This document shows, one piece after another, positions 47,368 through 55,700 of a DNA stretch of 64,000 nucleotides. The notes beneath the pieces were generated by a model. The model searched no databases, was not told the origin of the DNA, and worked only from the letters and a program-made list of their open reading frames with translations. The first letter of the stretch is position 1. The number at the start of each line of letters is the position of its first letter. The stretch lies in the IMG/VR virus record IMGVR_UViG_3300007511_000001, positions 1 to 64,000 of that record; one strand, 5' to 3'. Position numbers and translations under genes: made by a program. This DNA is from a virus.

Positions 47368-48294
47368 ATGTCTTATGATGTTGATCCTAAAGTCCTTACT
47401 GAGTTATTCTTAACTAAGATGGACACAGACATGGAAAAGACAGCTGCAGAGGCTGGTGCCTTCGTACGTATGAGATTACGTGAACTTTCGTTCATGCGTA
47501 AAATCATGCAACCGGAGTATGTGACCGCAGCGGACTGTCAACGTTCCGTGAACCATGACCAATTGGTCAAAATCGTGGATAAGGAACCCAATTCAACAGC
47601 GCAGGCGTTGAATTTCCGTGGTAAACCAAATGCCAATTATGTAACAGGCGAACGTTACGAGATTTCTTTCTATATGATCAGCTCGGATGATTTCCAGAAG
47701 ACCGAGGAAGAATTACTTGCATACGAAATGCCTATTACAGACGTTATCGAAAGAAACTCTGTAAAAGATATCCAGAAAATTGAAGACACCAAATTCATGG
47801 AAACTATTTCTGGTATTTGCTCAGGGACAGGCGGAAAAGAAGACACAATTGCTGTAGCATCTGGCACAGCTCTTAATCCTATTCCACCTAGTGTATTTAG
47901 ACAAGGATTTAACTTGTTAGAAGAAACAAGTGGATCCTCACCTCACTACACTGATTTGATTCTTATGAATCAATCCGATTACAATAAACTTATTGAGTGG
48001 AACAGTTCTCAGGTTGGCGATTCAATTGCTAACGAGATCACTATCAATGGTTTTACTTACCCAACACTGTTTGGTAAAAAAGTAATCTCTACCATTAAGG
48101 GAGAACTAGTACCAGAAAACGATCTTTACTTCTTCGCTCCAAAAGAATACTTAGGGCACGCTTATATTCTAGGCGATACTAAATTCTGGATCAAGAAAGA
48201 AAAGAATCTAGTCACCTGGGCTGCTTACGAGTTCATTGGTGTAGGTATTGGTAACATTAATGGAGTTGCAAGAATAACATATTCTGTAACATAA
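47368..48294 (+). CDS. Major capsid protein (308 aa)
   Basis: Perfect AGGAGG. The N-terminus DMEKTAAEAGAFV holds a K-x-A site and could be a short propeptide. The body shows features of HK97-fold capsids: an N-terminal arm, an extended E-loop region around residues 60-110 (VDKEPNSTAQALNFRGKPNAN), a helix-rich P domain, and an A-domain end with LVTWAAYEFIGVGIGNINGVARITYS. Followed by a strong terminator, as usual for the most expressed gene. Confidence 0.85.
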   Translation: MSYDVDPKVLTELFLTKMDTDMEKTAAEAGAFVRMRLRELSFMRKIMQPEYVTAADCQRSVNHDQLVKIVDKEPNSTAQALNFRGKPNANYVTGERYEISFYMISSDDFQKTEEELLAYEMPITDVIERNSVKDIQKIEDTKFMETISGICSGTGGKEDTIAVASGTALNPIPPSVFRQGFNLLEETSGSSPHYTDLILMNQSDYNKLIEWNSSQVGDSIANEITINGFTYPTLFGKKVISTIKGELVPENDLYFFAPKEYLGHAYILGDTKFWIKKEKNLVTWAAYEFIGVGIGNINGVARITYSVT

Positions 48295-48338
48295 TAATAA
48301 ATCCCCGATCCGTCGGTTTATATACATTCACTCCCTTT

Positions 48339-48368
48339 AAAAACCCCGGGCATATGTCTGGGGTTTTT
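48339..48368. terminator. Bidirectional terminator after the capsid gene
   Basis: AAAAACCCCGGGCATATGTCTGGGGTTTTT: U-tracts on both strands, ending capsid transcripts and the minus-strand RNA unit. Confidence 0.9.
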
Positions 48369-48675
48369 ATGGTAAAAATGGAATCCGAGGATTCCTTTTG
48401 GTCGCCAACCTAAGCCTTCTGCTACTGAGGCTTACCCGTAGGGCCTTACGGGGAGTGTCCTTAACCTGCAGGACTAGGTGCCGCCAAAGACGGCAAATGC
48501 TGGCGTGCGTATTACTTGCCCCGGCAGTAGCTTTTAATACCGGAGGGTTTGCATGAGTCTAGGTACATACAAACCAATTGTTTTGTTAAACTATGAGGCC
48601 TTCCTAGAATACCACATAACCACCGTTTTCATACCTGTCAGCAGCGCAGGTAGAAAATAGCCTAAACTATCCTCT
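48340..48675 (-). ncRNA. Candidate large structured RNA (about 335 nt)
   Basis: From promoter 48682-48690 to the bidirectional terminator. On the minus strand it shows consecutive strong hairpins: GCCGTCTTTGGCGGC, CCCGTAAGGCCCTACGGG, AAGCCTCAGTAGCAGAAGGCTT, GGAATCCTCGGATTCC. No reading frame of note. Family not recognised; it could be a regulatory, packaging or structural RNA. Confidence 0.55.
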
Positions 48676-48681
48676 ATTCTT

Positions 48682-48690
48682 CTTATACCA
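48682..48690 (-). promoter_or_regulatory. Early promoter TGGTATAAG
   Basis: Exact consensus, next to the T-run of 48701-48730. Confidence 0.65.
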
Positions 48691-48700
48691 CAAATAGGGT

Positions 48701-48730
48701 AAAAAAGAGCACCTAACTAGCGTGCTCTTA
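48701..48730 (-). terminator. Terminator in RNA array
   Basis: Minus strand AAGAGCACGCTAGTTAGGTGCTCTT then T-run. Confidence 0.85.
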
Positions 48731-48774
48731 TACCTGCGCGAAGCCCCCTAACGGCTGGACTCATGCCCGGGCTC
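48702..48774 (-). ncRNA. Candidate small RNA (about 75 nt)
   Basis: Short unit between TGGTATTAC (48781-48789) and the terminator at 48701. GAGCCC can pair with GGGCTT ahead of the terminator stem. Confidence 0.4.
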
Positions 48775-48788
48775 GTTACGGTAATACC

Positions 48789-48821
48789 AAAAAAAAGGGC
48801 CAACTATGGAGCTTGGCCCTT
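48789..48821 (-). terminator. Terminator in RNA array
   Basis: Minus strand AGGGCCAAGCTCCATAGTTGGCCCT then T8. Confidence 0.85.
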
Positions 48822-49035
48822 GTCGAGCGCCAGATGGAAGTGGCACTTTCCATGCAGGAAGGTTTCTCTGTGCAATGAAATATGAAAAGAATAAATTGAA
48901 CCCAGCCTTTATATGGCTGTTCTCTGCCTAGAGGCGATCTAGGCTTACCGGGACTTAGAGTCGTATATGGCCAGTATTCGCGGGGGTCGTTCCCTCTTCC
49001 GCTCAACGACTGCTCAATCTATTCCTATTGTTTAT
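48790..49035 (-). ncRNA. Candidate RNA unit (about 245 nt)
   Basis: Between the terminators at 49050 and 48789. An open frame exists (48776-49006) but has only a TTG start, no ribosome site, and runs through the terminator. Stems such as CCTAGATCGCCTCTAGG and GCCATATAAAGGC are visible. Its promoter is not clear (TTATAAACAATAG near 49025). Confidence 0.4.
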
Positions 49036-49049
49036 AAAAACTAATCAAC

Positions 49050-49080
49050 AAAAAAAAGAACCGCCCGTTAAGGCGGTTCA
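49050..49080 (-). terminator. Terminator in RNA array
   Basis: Minus strand GAACCGCCTTAACGGGCGGTTC then T8. Confidence 0.85.
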
Positions 49081-49210
49081 TAGGAGTACTTAAAGCAACG
49101 AATCCACAATCAGAAACCAGCAGATCAACGAGCGAAGAGGCAAACGGTTAAGAGGTACAAGAAAAGGATCTTATATGTATGGAAAAGACGTCATGTATAA
49201 CCTGTTTTAC
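49051..49210 (-). ncRNA. Candidate small RNA (about 160 nt)
   Basis: From promoter 49217-49225 to the terminator at 49050-49080, without a reading frame. First unit of the array. Confidence 0.45.
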
Positions 49211-49216
49211 ATACTT

Positions 49217-49225
49217 CTTATACCA
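49217..49225 (-). promoter_or_regulatory. Early promoter TGGTATAAG, back to back with a late promoter
   Basis: Exact copy on the minus strand; the plus-strand promoter at 49233 begins 7 bp away, so both could compete for polymerase. Confidence 0.65.
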
Positions 49226-49232
49226 TAAAACC

Positions 49233-49261
49233 TTGACTTTTGTACCCCATTTTTGTATATT
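49233..49261 (+). promoter_or_regulatory. Sigma70-type promoter TTGACT-N17-TATATT
   Basis: TTGACT at 49233-49238, TATATT at 49256-49261. Leads into a leader of about 100 nt with hairpins (GAGGGTCTCG ... GGGGCCCTC; CACTTTCGTAAAGTG) before the HSP20 gene. Confidence 0.75.
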
Positions 49262-49370
49262 ATATGTGTACTGTGGTTTTCATGGTTGCCTCCTTTCGGT
49301 TTGAGGGTCTCGTTGGTGGGGCCCTCTTTCACTTTCGTAAAGTGTGAATAAATAATAAGTTAAGGAAATT

Positions 49371-49791
49371 ATGAGTGAATTATTAACAGTTGGCTATTGT
49401 TCAATTACTTACCCAGACACCAACCCGATGAAGCCCCGGACGGATCATACAGAAGGATGGAAATGGGAACCTATAAATGCTACGGATTACTATACTGCAA
49501 GTTATCCCTGCGCTCATGAATTGGTCGAAACAAATGAATCCTTCAAAATATGGGTTAAATTACCCGGCTATCAAAAAAAAGGACATTAAGGTAAATTGCG
49601 ATGGCGAATCGATTGAAATTAAGGGCGAAGTTAAATTCCCATGGGGAAGTGAAGATACCCTTAACCTCCAACTTCGCCTTACTTCTCACGTATCGAGGAA
49701 AGAAGTAAAAGCAGAACTAACCGACGGGATTTTATACATAGTCCTACCTAAGGTCCCAGAAGACAGACCACATTCGGTCACCATTAAATAA
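49371..49791 (+). CDS. Small heat shock protein (HSP20), split by a frameshift
   Basis: Frame 1 (49371-49589) ends FKIWVKLPGYQKKGH-stop. A second frame carries on IKVNCDGESIEIKGEVKF to VKAELTDGILYIVLPKVPE at 49791. Together they form a complete alpha-crystallin domain with LPGY and the AxxxDGxLxIxxPK signature, about 139 residues. The break is at an A8 run (49573-49580); seven A would restore one protein. HSP20 chaperones occur in T4-type phages near head genes and may aid virion assembly. Slippage, mutation or sequence error are all possible. Confidence 0.8.
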
Positions 49792-49812
49792 GCCTTAATT
49801 GACTTTTACAAG

Positions 49813-49839
49813 GAGCCTCGCGATTGCGGGGCTTTTTTG
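49813..49839 (+). terminator. Terminator of the HSP20 gene
   Basis: AGCCTCGCGATTGCGGGGCT followed by T6. Confidence 0.85.
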
Positions 49840-49844
49840 TAGGT

Positions 49845-49870
49845 AAAAAAAATCGGCCCTTAAGCCGATT
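49845..49870 (-). terminator. Terminator containing the stop codon of the zinc gene
   Basis: Minus strand AATCGGCTTAAGGGCCGATT then T-run; TAA lies in the loop. Confidence 0.8.
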
Positions 49871-50054
49871 CATATTTTTTAGTTTTCTCTCGACCTCGAA
49901 CTATTTCATGTCCGAGTTCACAGCGAACTACTGGAGTGAACATGCACTTAGTGCCGTTGTGCTCCTCTGGAACATGGTCATGCTCACATTTTAGGTAGCT
50001 AGCACATCCTCTCTGTAAACATTCGGGACACAGCAACGCAGTTTGGATAGTCAT
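49860..50054 (-). CDS. Zinc-binding 64-aa protein, early-type gene in late region
   Basis: Strong AAAGGAGG before the ATG and promoter GGGTATAAG at 50078-50086. Contains CPECLQRGCASYLKCEHDH and later Cys/His residues (CMFTPVVRCELGHE), enough for two zinc sites. A single early cassette inserted between late genes on the opposite strand. Confidence 0.75.
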   Translation of the reverse strand: MTIQTALLCPECLQRGCASYLKCEHDHVPEEHNGTKCMFTPVVRCELGHEIVRGREKTKKYESA

Positions 50055-50077
50055 AGTACCTCCTTTATACTACTATT

Positions 50078-50086
50078 CTTATACCC
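50078..50086 (-). promoter_or_regulatory. Early promoter GGGTATAAG
   Basis: Variant copy, back to back with the late promoter at 50101. Confidence 0.6.
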
Positions 50087-50100
50087 TATTTCTTCTTATA

Positions 50101-50129
50101 TTGACTTTGCCTCTTGTATACCTTATAAT
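50101..50129 (+). promoter_or_regulatory. Sigma70-type promoter TTGACT-N17-TATAAT
   Basis: TTGACT at 50101-50106, TATAAT at 50124-50129; near-perfect. Drives the tail/fibre operon. Confidence 0.85.
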
Positions 50130-50158
50130 TTAATTATAACAATTACAAGGGGTTTTTT

Positions 50159-50629
50159 ATGTCCGTTCCAACAGAATATCAAAACACTGTAGATAGATTT
50201 CGCAGGTGGTTAAATGATACCCCGGCGCTAAATCAGTTGCTTGGCGTAGAAGAGAGCTCAGACGAGTATTTGTATGAAGCTCTAGAAGACGCCATTGATG
50301 AGGTAAACAATGAGTGGGGCTTTGAATCTAGCTATACGATAGGTAATTTTCCTAATTATAGTTTACTTAAATATGGAGCAGCTTTACAAGTGCTGATGGG
50401 TAAAGGTATTTTATCTGCCAGAAATACTCTGACATACAGAGATGCTGGTGGAATTCAAATATCCGATCTGGATACCTATGCACGCTATATGCCTATTTTT
50501 AATCAAATTATGCAGAAATGGGTTACTGGTATGCAGAAGACAATACGTAAAATAAACGTAGAAGGTGCATACGGCGGTGTTGGTACAGAGCTTGAACAAG
50601 AAAGCTGGGATGGAAGAACGTGGTACTAA
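50159..50629 (+). CDS. Connector-like structural protein (156 aa)
   Basis: First gene after the strong promoter. Helical N-terminal half (RFRRWLNDTPALNQLLGVEE, EALEDAIDEVNNEWGF), as in head-tail connector or adaptor proteins. Position after the head genes supports this; no signature seen. Confidence 0.5.
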   Translation: MSVPTEYQNTVDRFRRWLNDTPALNQLLGVEESSDEYLYEALEDAIDEVNNEWGFESSYTIGNFPNYSLLKYGAALQVLMGKGILSARNTLTYRDAGGIQISDLDTYARYMPIFNQIMQKWVTGMQKTIRKINVEGAYGGVGTELEQESWDGRTWY

Positions 50630-51390
50630 TAGAGGATCTGACTGTTCATGCCATAGGTGCTGACAGTTTATATTTAACTTTTACTCCTATAGCGGTAAAT
50701 GGGGAAGATTTAGACGCATGGGACCTCTATGTACAGCGAAGCGAAATTAACACACCCAGCGGCCTCTATTGGACCACTATAGCCACTATAAGTGGTAGTT
50801 GTACAGATTATACGGACACCAGCATATCTGGAGTGAATTTTAACCAGTTTAGAGACATTTGGTATAGGCTTCAGCCTAGCGGTTTTGATGCATGTGATCA
50901 TGATGCTATTGCGTACGATCCTGACAAATATGCACTCGAGATAATCAGGCGAGAAGCTATTGCGCTTAGAGCGGATTATGCGGGACAGCCTATTTGCGTT
51001 CTTAGGAAAAGAACTCTAGAACCTACGCGATGCACATCTTGTTGGGACGCTATACTACGACGTGTAAATGATCCTGACTGCCCGGATTGTTATGGCACTG
51101 GTTTTGTTTCTGGTTATTATTCTGCTATTAGCGGGCTTGCTACTATAACTGCGGCTTCTAGAGTAAAACAGATGACACAGTTTGGTGAATTTGATCAATC
51201 TTATAAAGTTTTATATATGGGACCTTATCCGTTTATCTACCCGAGAGATATATTTGAAGACCAGATGGGCAGGCGCTGGAGAATAAATAAAGTTAATACA
51301 GTAGAGAAGAATGGACAGATTATTAACCAGTCTGCACAAGTTTCTGAGATAGACAGAGAAGACATAGTTTATACGATTGATATTCCGTAA
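50620..51390 (+). CDS. Structural protein with zinc cluster (256 aa)
   Basis: GTG start overlapping the previous gene. An N-terminal fibronectin-type III-like domain (about 1-95: LYLTFTPIAVNGED, WDLYVQRSE) is followed by CTSCWDAILRRVNDPDCPDCYGTGF, a four-Cys cluster. The last part is a beta domain with MGRRWRINKVNTVE. Likely a neck or head-closure component; zinc binding likely. Confidence 0.6.
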   Translation: MVLIEDLTVHAIGADSLYLTFTPIAVNGEDLDAWDLYVQRSEINTPSGLYWTTIATISGSCTDYTDTSISGVNFNQFRDIWYRLQPSGFDACDHDAIAYDPDKYALEIIRREAIALRADYAGQPICVLRKRTLEPTRCTSCWDAILRRVNDPDCPDCYGTGFVSGYYSAISGLATITAASRVKQMTQFGEFDQSYKVLYMGPYPFIYPRDIFEDQMGRRWRINKVNTVEKNGQIINQSAQVSEIDREDIVYTIDIP

Positions 51391-52796
51391 TGGGCGCAGT
51401 AAAATCAGGTAATAATATATATGTCGAGGGTACTGGAAATACTCTTTCTGGTATTGTAGCCGATATAAATGATACTGATTTTTTGGTAGAGACCAGTGCA
51501 GCTCCTTCTGGCGTGTATACAGTTAATTGTTCTACAACTAATAGATCCCTATACGTTCGTCCAAACGCAGAACTAATAATAGGTAGTGGGGAAGACTATT
51601 CCTTTAACGAAACATTAGAATATGATATAGGTGCAGCTAGTCGTGGACGCTTTTATGTTCAAGCCGGAGCCCATCTTAAAATGTATGGTGATACTACCAT
51701 AGATTTTTCTAAAGATGGTACCGCTCCTTATTATGCCTATTTCTGGGGCGGGTTAACTGTAAGGGGAAATGAAACTTATAAGCCTACTTGGAAAAATTTT
51801 TCCCGTGTTTATTTTTACGAGCAATCAGATACAGGCACTTATACCGATGATATCTGGGATGTAGATGGTATGAAGGTCGGTACGGGCTGTGCGTCTACTA
51901 ACTATTTTGGTTTATTATATGGTATGGGTAAGGTAAGAGCTCATAGTTTTAAGAACATAGAATGCGATAAAAATATAGGCCATACAACAGGCAATACCCA
52001 TTATTTTTATTTAAATTATACTAGTCCATTTTGGCACAATGTTGTTTTCTCTGGCCTGACTTTTACTGATGTATATTATGCTTTTCAGAATCTAACAGGC
52101 ATTCCTATAAAACTGGAAGACTGCACTTGGACTAATACCGCTAGTTGGATAACCTATAATCATAGTTCTCCTGGTATGAGTCCATGGATAACTCAAAATG
52201 ATTTTGACGGCACGGAGCCCAGGCAGCATGGTCAGCATTTTCAATTATTTAAAGGTTGCAATTTTGACGATGCCGGTATTGGAAATTATGTAGAATGGGG
52301 GGCAGTTTGTGCTTTCGTAGACTGCACCTGGACTAACACAACATCTCCTGCGGCTGAAATTAGATATGATGGTCGTATGATTATTTGGTCTGGTAATACC
52401 TGGAACGACGCCTCTAATCTTAACGCTAATTATGACGGGGCTGTTCTTTGGGTTAAATCTCTGAATTTAACAGTTGAAGACTCTCTGGGTACGCCAGTAG
52501 AAGGAGCAACCGTAGTAATAGAACAGAGTGACGGGCGAGAGTACTGGACATTTAAAACTAAGGCAAATGGTAAATTAGATAATATATATGATATAGAGTG
52601 CGCATTACTAACGCACGAATATTATTATAGTGCTACGTCGTCTTATTTTTGGTCGAGTAGTGGTAACAGTACATATCATGATGTATCGGTATATAAAGAT
52701 GGCTATATTCCAGTAACAAAACCTTACGCTATGGATATAGATAGAGAAGTTACTATTAAGCTGAGAAAAGTTAATAGCTTAAAGGTAGAGATGTAA
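51390..52796 (+). CDS. Beta-helical tail protein with carbohydrate-regulatory end (468 aa)
   Basis: TAATG coupled. Residues 20-350 show repeating short strands and Asn/Thr/Ser turns typical of a right-handed parallel beta-helix. From about residue 370, SLNLTVEDSLGTPVEGATVVIEQ and SVYKDGYIPV look like a carboxypeptidase-regulatory/Ig-like domain. Probably a tail fibre or spike that recognises the host surface. Confidence 0.65.
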   Translation: MGAVKSGNNIYVEGTGNTLSGIVADINDTDFLVETSAAPSGVYTVNCSTTNRSLYVRPNAELIIGSGEDYSFNETLEYDIGAASRGRFYVQAGAHLKMYGDTTIDFSKDGTAPYYAYFWGGLTVRGNETYKPTWKNFSRVYFYEQSDTGTYTDDIWDVDGMKVGTGCASTNYFGLLYGMGKVRAHSFKNIECDKNIGHTTGNTHYFYLNYTSPFWHNVVFSGLTFTDVYYAFQNLTGIPIKLEDCTWTNTASWITYNHSSPGMSPWITQNDFDGTEPRQHGQHFQLFKGCNFDDAGIGNYVEWGAVCAFVDCTWTNTTSPAAEIRYDGRMIIWSGNTWNDASNLNANYDGAVLWVKSLNLTVEDSLGTPVEGATVVIEQSDGREYWTFKTKANGKLDNIYDIECALLTHEYYYSATSSYFWSSSGNSTYHDVSVYKDGYIPVTKPYAMDIDREVTIKLRKVNSLKVEM

Positions 52797-55700
52797 ATGA
52801 GATATCAAACAATAGGCGCAGGCGAATCTACTACTTTACTGGGCGAGTTAAGTACAGGCGATTCTCCGGAAATCACCATATATAATCTAGCTACAAGAAC
52901 CGCTATAGCGCTTACACAAAGTGGGTGTGATGAACTTGAATCTACGGGTTGGTATTGCTATGATAGTTCAGGTATAGTAACCGCAGCCACCGAAAAGACA
53001 GAGTATCTATACTTAATGTCCGGTGACGCAGGAACATACCCAGGAAAATTTGTTGTGGGCGGTTACCCGGATACAATAAATACTTTAGCTACTTCAGGTG
53101 TAGTTGGGCAAATTCTCGAAGATACGGGCACTACCATCCCGGCTTTAATATCAGTTGTTGATGGAGTGGTAGACACTATTCTTGTTGATACCAACGCGCT
53201 AAATGATACAAAGATCCCTGATACTATATCTCTTGCTAATATCAATGCAGAGGTTGACACAGCTCTTACCGATATACACCTTGATCACTTAATTGCGGCT
53301 GCACACGGGGATACTCCTGTGACTGGTTCTATTATAGCAAGTATGGTTGGAAATAATGGGGTCTGGGCTGGTTTTAGTACTAAGACTGATTCTTTGGAAA
53401 TGATAGCTGAGGATACCCAGAATATAAAAACCAGATTACCTGCTGCCCTAACAATAGCCGGTAAAATGAATTCTGATGCAACAGCTATTTCAGGAGATTC
53501 TACGGCAGCTGCTAACCTTGAAGCTACCTATGACGGAACAGGCTACGCTGATTCATACGCACCTGCGCAACAGCAACAGTTAGAAAATATTGCTAACACA
53601 GGTGCAGCTATTAATACGGTTGCTGATAGTTTTACTCTAACGTCTGGAACAGTTATTGCTGGTACTTATGAAGATACAGTAACATTGGATGGAACTTATC
53701 ATCAAATAGAGGATGAGTCTGGTGACATAGAAGCCTACTATGAATTTGATGTAGGAGTTGATGGGGTTCCAACCTCTGTAACCTTTGTGGGAAGAGCAAA
53801 CGGTAATAATGATGATATTAATATAAAGGCTTATCATTGGGATGATACTGACTGGGATCAGTGCGGGGTTATGTACGGTACATCCTTATCTTCGGATGAT
53901 ACACATACTTATACACTATTTACACGACATGTAGGCACGGGTGCGAATGTAGGAAAAGTTAGAGTTCAGGTGCAGGCTACTAGTCTTGTGTCAGCAGATC
54001 TTTATATTGATCAATTATTTTTATCTTATGCGGTTGTAAACAGATCGGTAGGTTACGCAGATGGTGCCATCTGGGTTGATACTAATAATGGAACAGCTGG
54101 AACGACGGCTTTTATTCATGGCACAGCTGATAAGCCATGTTTAACTTGGCCCGATGCTCTTACTTTAAACGCTACTTTGGGGTTCAATAGATTCCATGTT
54201 GCTAGTCAATCTTTTGTTCTTTTAACTGCCAACTCAGACGGGTATTATATAGATGCAGCAGAGGCTACTATAGATCTTGGTGGGCAGTCTATAGCAGGAG
54301 CTTATATTTTTGGTGCTCTAATCAGCGGTGTTGCAACAGGCGATAACGCAAGATTTATAGACTGTAAAATTGGAGAACTTACGGTTCCTCCTTGCGGTAT
54401 GGGAAGATGCGGGTTTGGATATAATTCAGCAACCTTTACAGCAGCTAGTGCTGGACAATTTGTGTTTGTAGAATGCTTTTCAATGGTACCCGGGAGTGGA
54501 ACACCTAACTTTAATTTTAGCGGTTTAGGAAGTACTACTGGTATCAATAATAGGGCATACACAGGAGGCTCGGCTTGGATACTAGACGACGACTGTACTA
54601 TTTCAAACGAACCTCTTGCAGGCGGGGGTCAGACATTTACTACAAACGGAGCAAATGTAGAACTTCGTGGTATTTTTCGGTCAGCCACTTATCATGTTGA
54701 TGGTGCTGCAGGAACTATTCAGCAAGTAGGTGTTACTGGTCCTATAACTATAGATGGAACTGGTACAACAACTATTAATCTATATGGGGTGTCAGCAAGT
54801 GTTACAGATACAAGTATAGGTACAACGGTTAATGACGAAACTGTAAATAATACACTTATAGCTGCATCTGGTGAGTACACTGCAGCCCTGACTACTATCC
54901 AAGCTGATCTGGATAATCCTGATCAATACAAAGCCGATGTATCTGCTTTAGCTGCTTCAGGAGTTGTAGGACAAATCCTGGAAGATACAGGAACAACTCT
55001 ACCGGCCAGTCTATCTGATATAGAGACTGATACTCAGGATATTCAGAATAGTCAGATCAGTATTTCCGGAATGGTTGATGCAATAGATATCAGTTCTCTG
55101 GAATCAGATGTAACTGCTATCCTGGAAGATACAGGAACAACTCTACCGGCCAGTCTAGTAGCAATTCAGGCTGATCTGGATAATCCTGATCAATACAAAG
55201 CCGATGTATCTGCTTTAGCAGAAGAGGCTAGTATTTCAGGTATTATAGTATACGAACACGAAACAACAAAGACTTATTTATCTGGTGTAACCGCAAATGA
55301 AGGCGGTGGCAGTGCGCCAACTGCGGGGGAAGTAGCAGATGCTGTTTGGGTAGATCCAGAGGCCGTGATTGTAATATCAGGTGTAGTTTATAGCGGAATC
55401 GACAATGCTAATTTAGCGCCAGCTAGTGAATACGATTCAGAGCTAACAGCTATTCAAGCAGATTTGGATAATCCGGGTCAGTATAAGGCAGATATAACAG
55501 CCCTAGCTACTTCAGGAGTTGTAGGGCTTATACAAGAAGATACAGAATATATACAAACTGTTGTCGATAATATTGAGACAGATACGCAAGATCTACAAAG
55601 TACTCTAAGTACTCCAGACAGTTTTAAAGCGGATGTAACTGCTTTGGCTACTTCCGGTGTTGTAGGTCAAATTTTAGAAGATACGATAGATATTCAAAGC

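Noticed and set aside
48776-49006. Minus-strand frame of 76 codons in the RNA array
   Set aside because: TTG start, no ribosome site, and it runs through a strong terminator; its first 30 residues look protein-like, so it stays a weak alternative.
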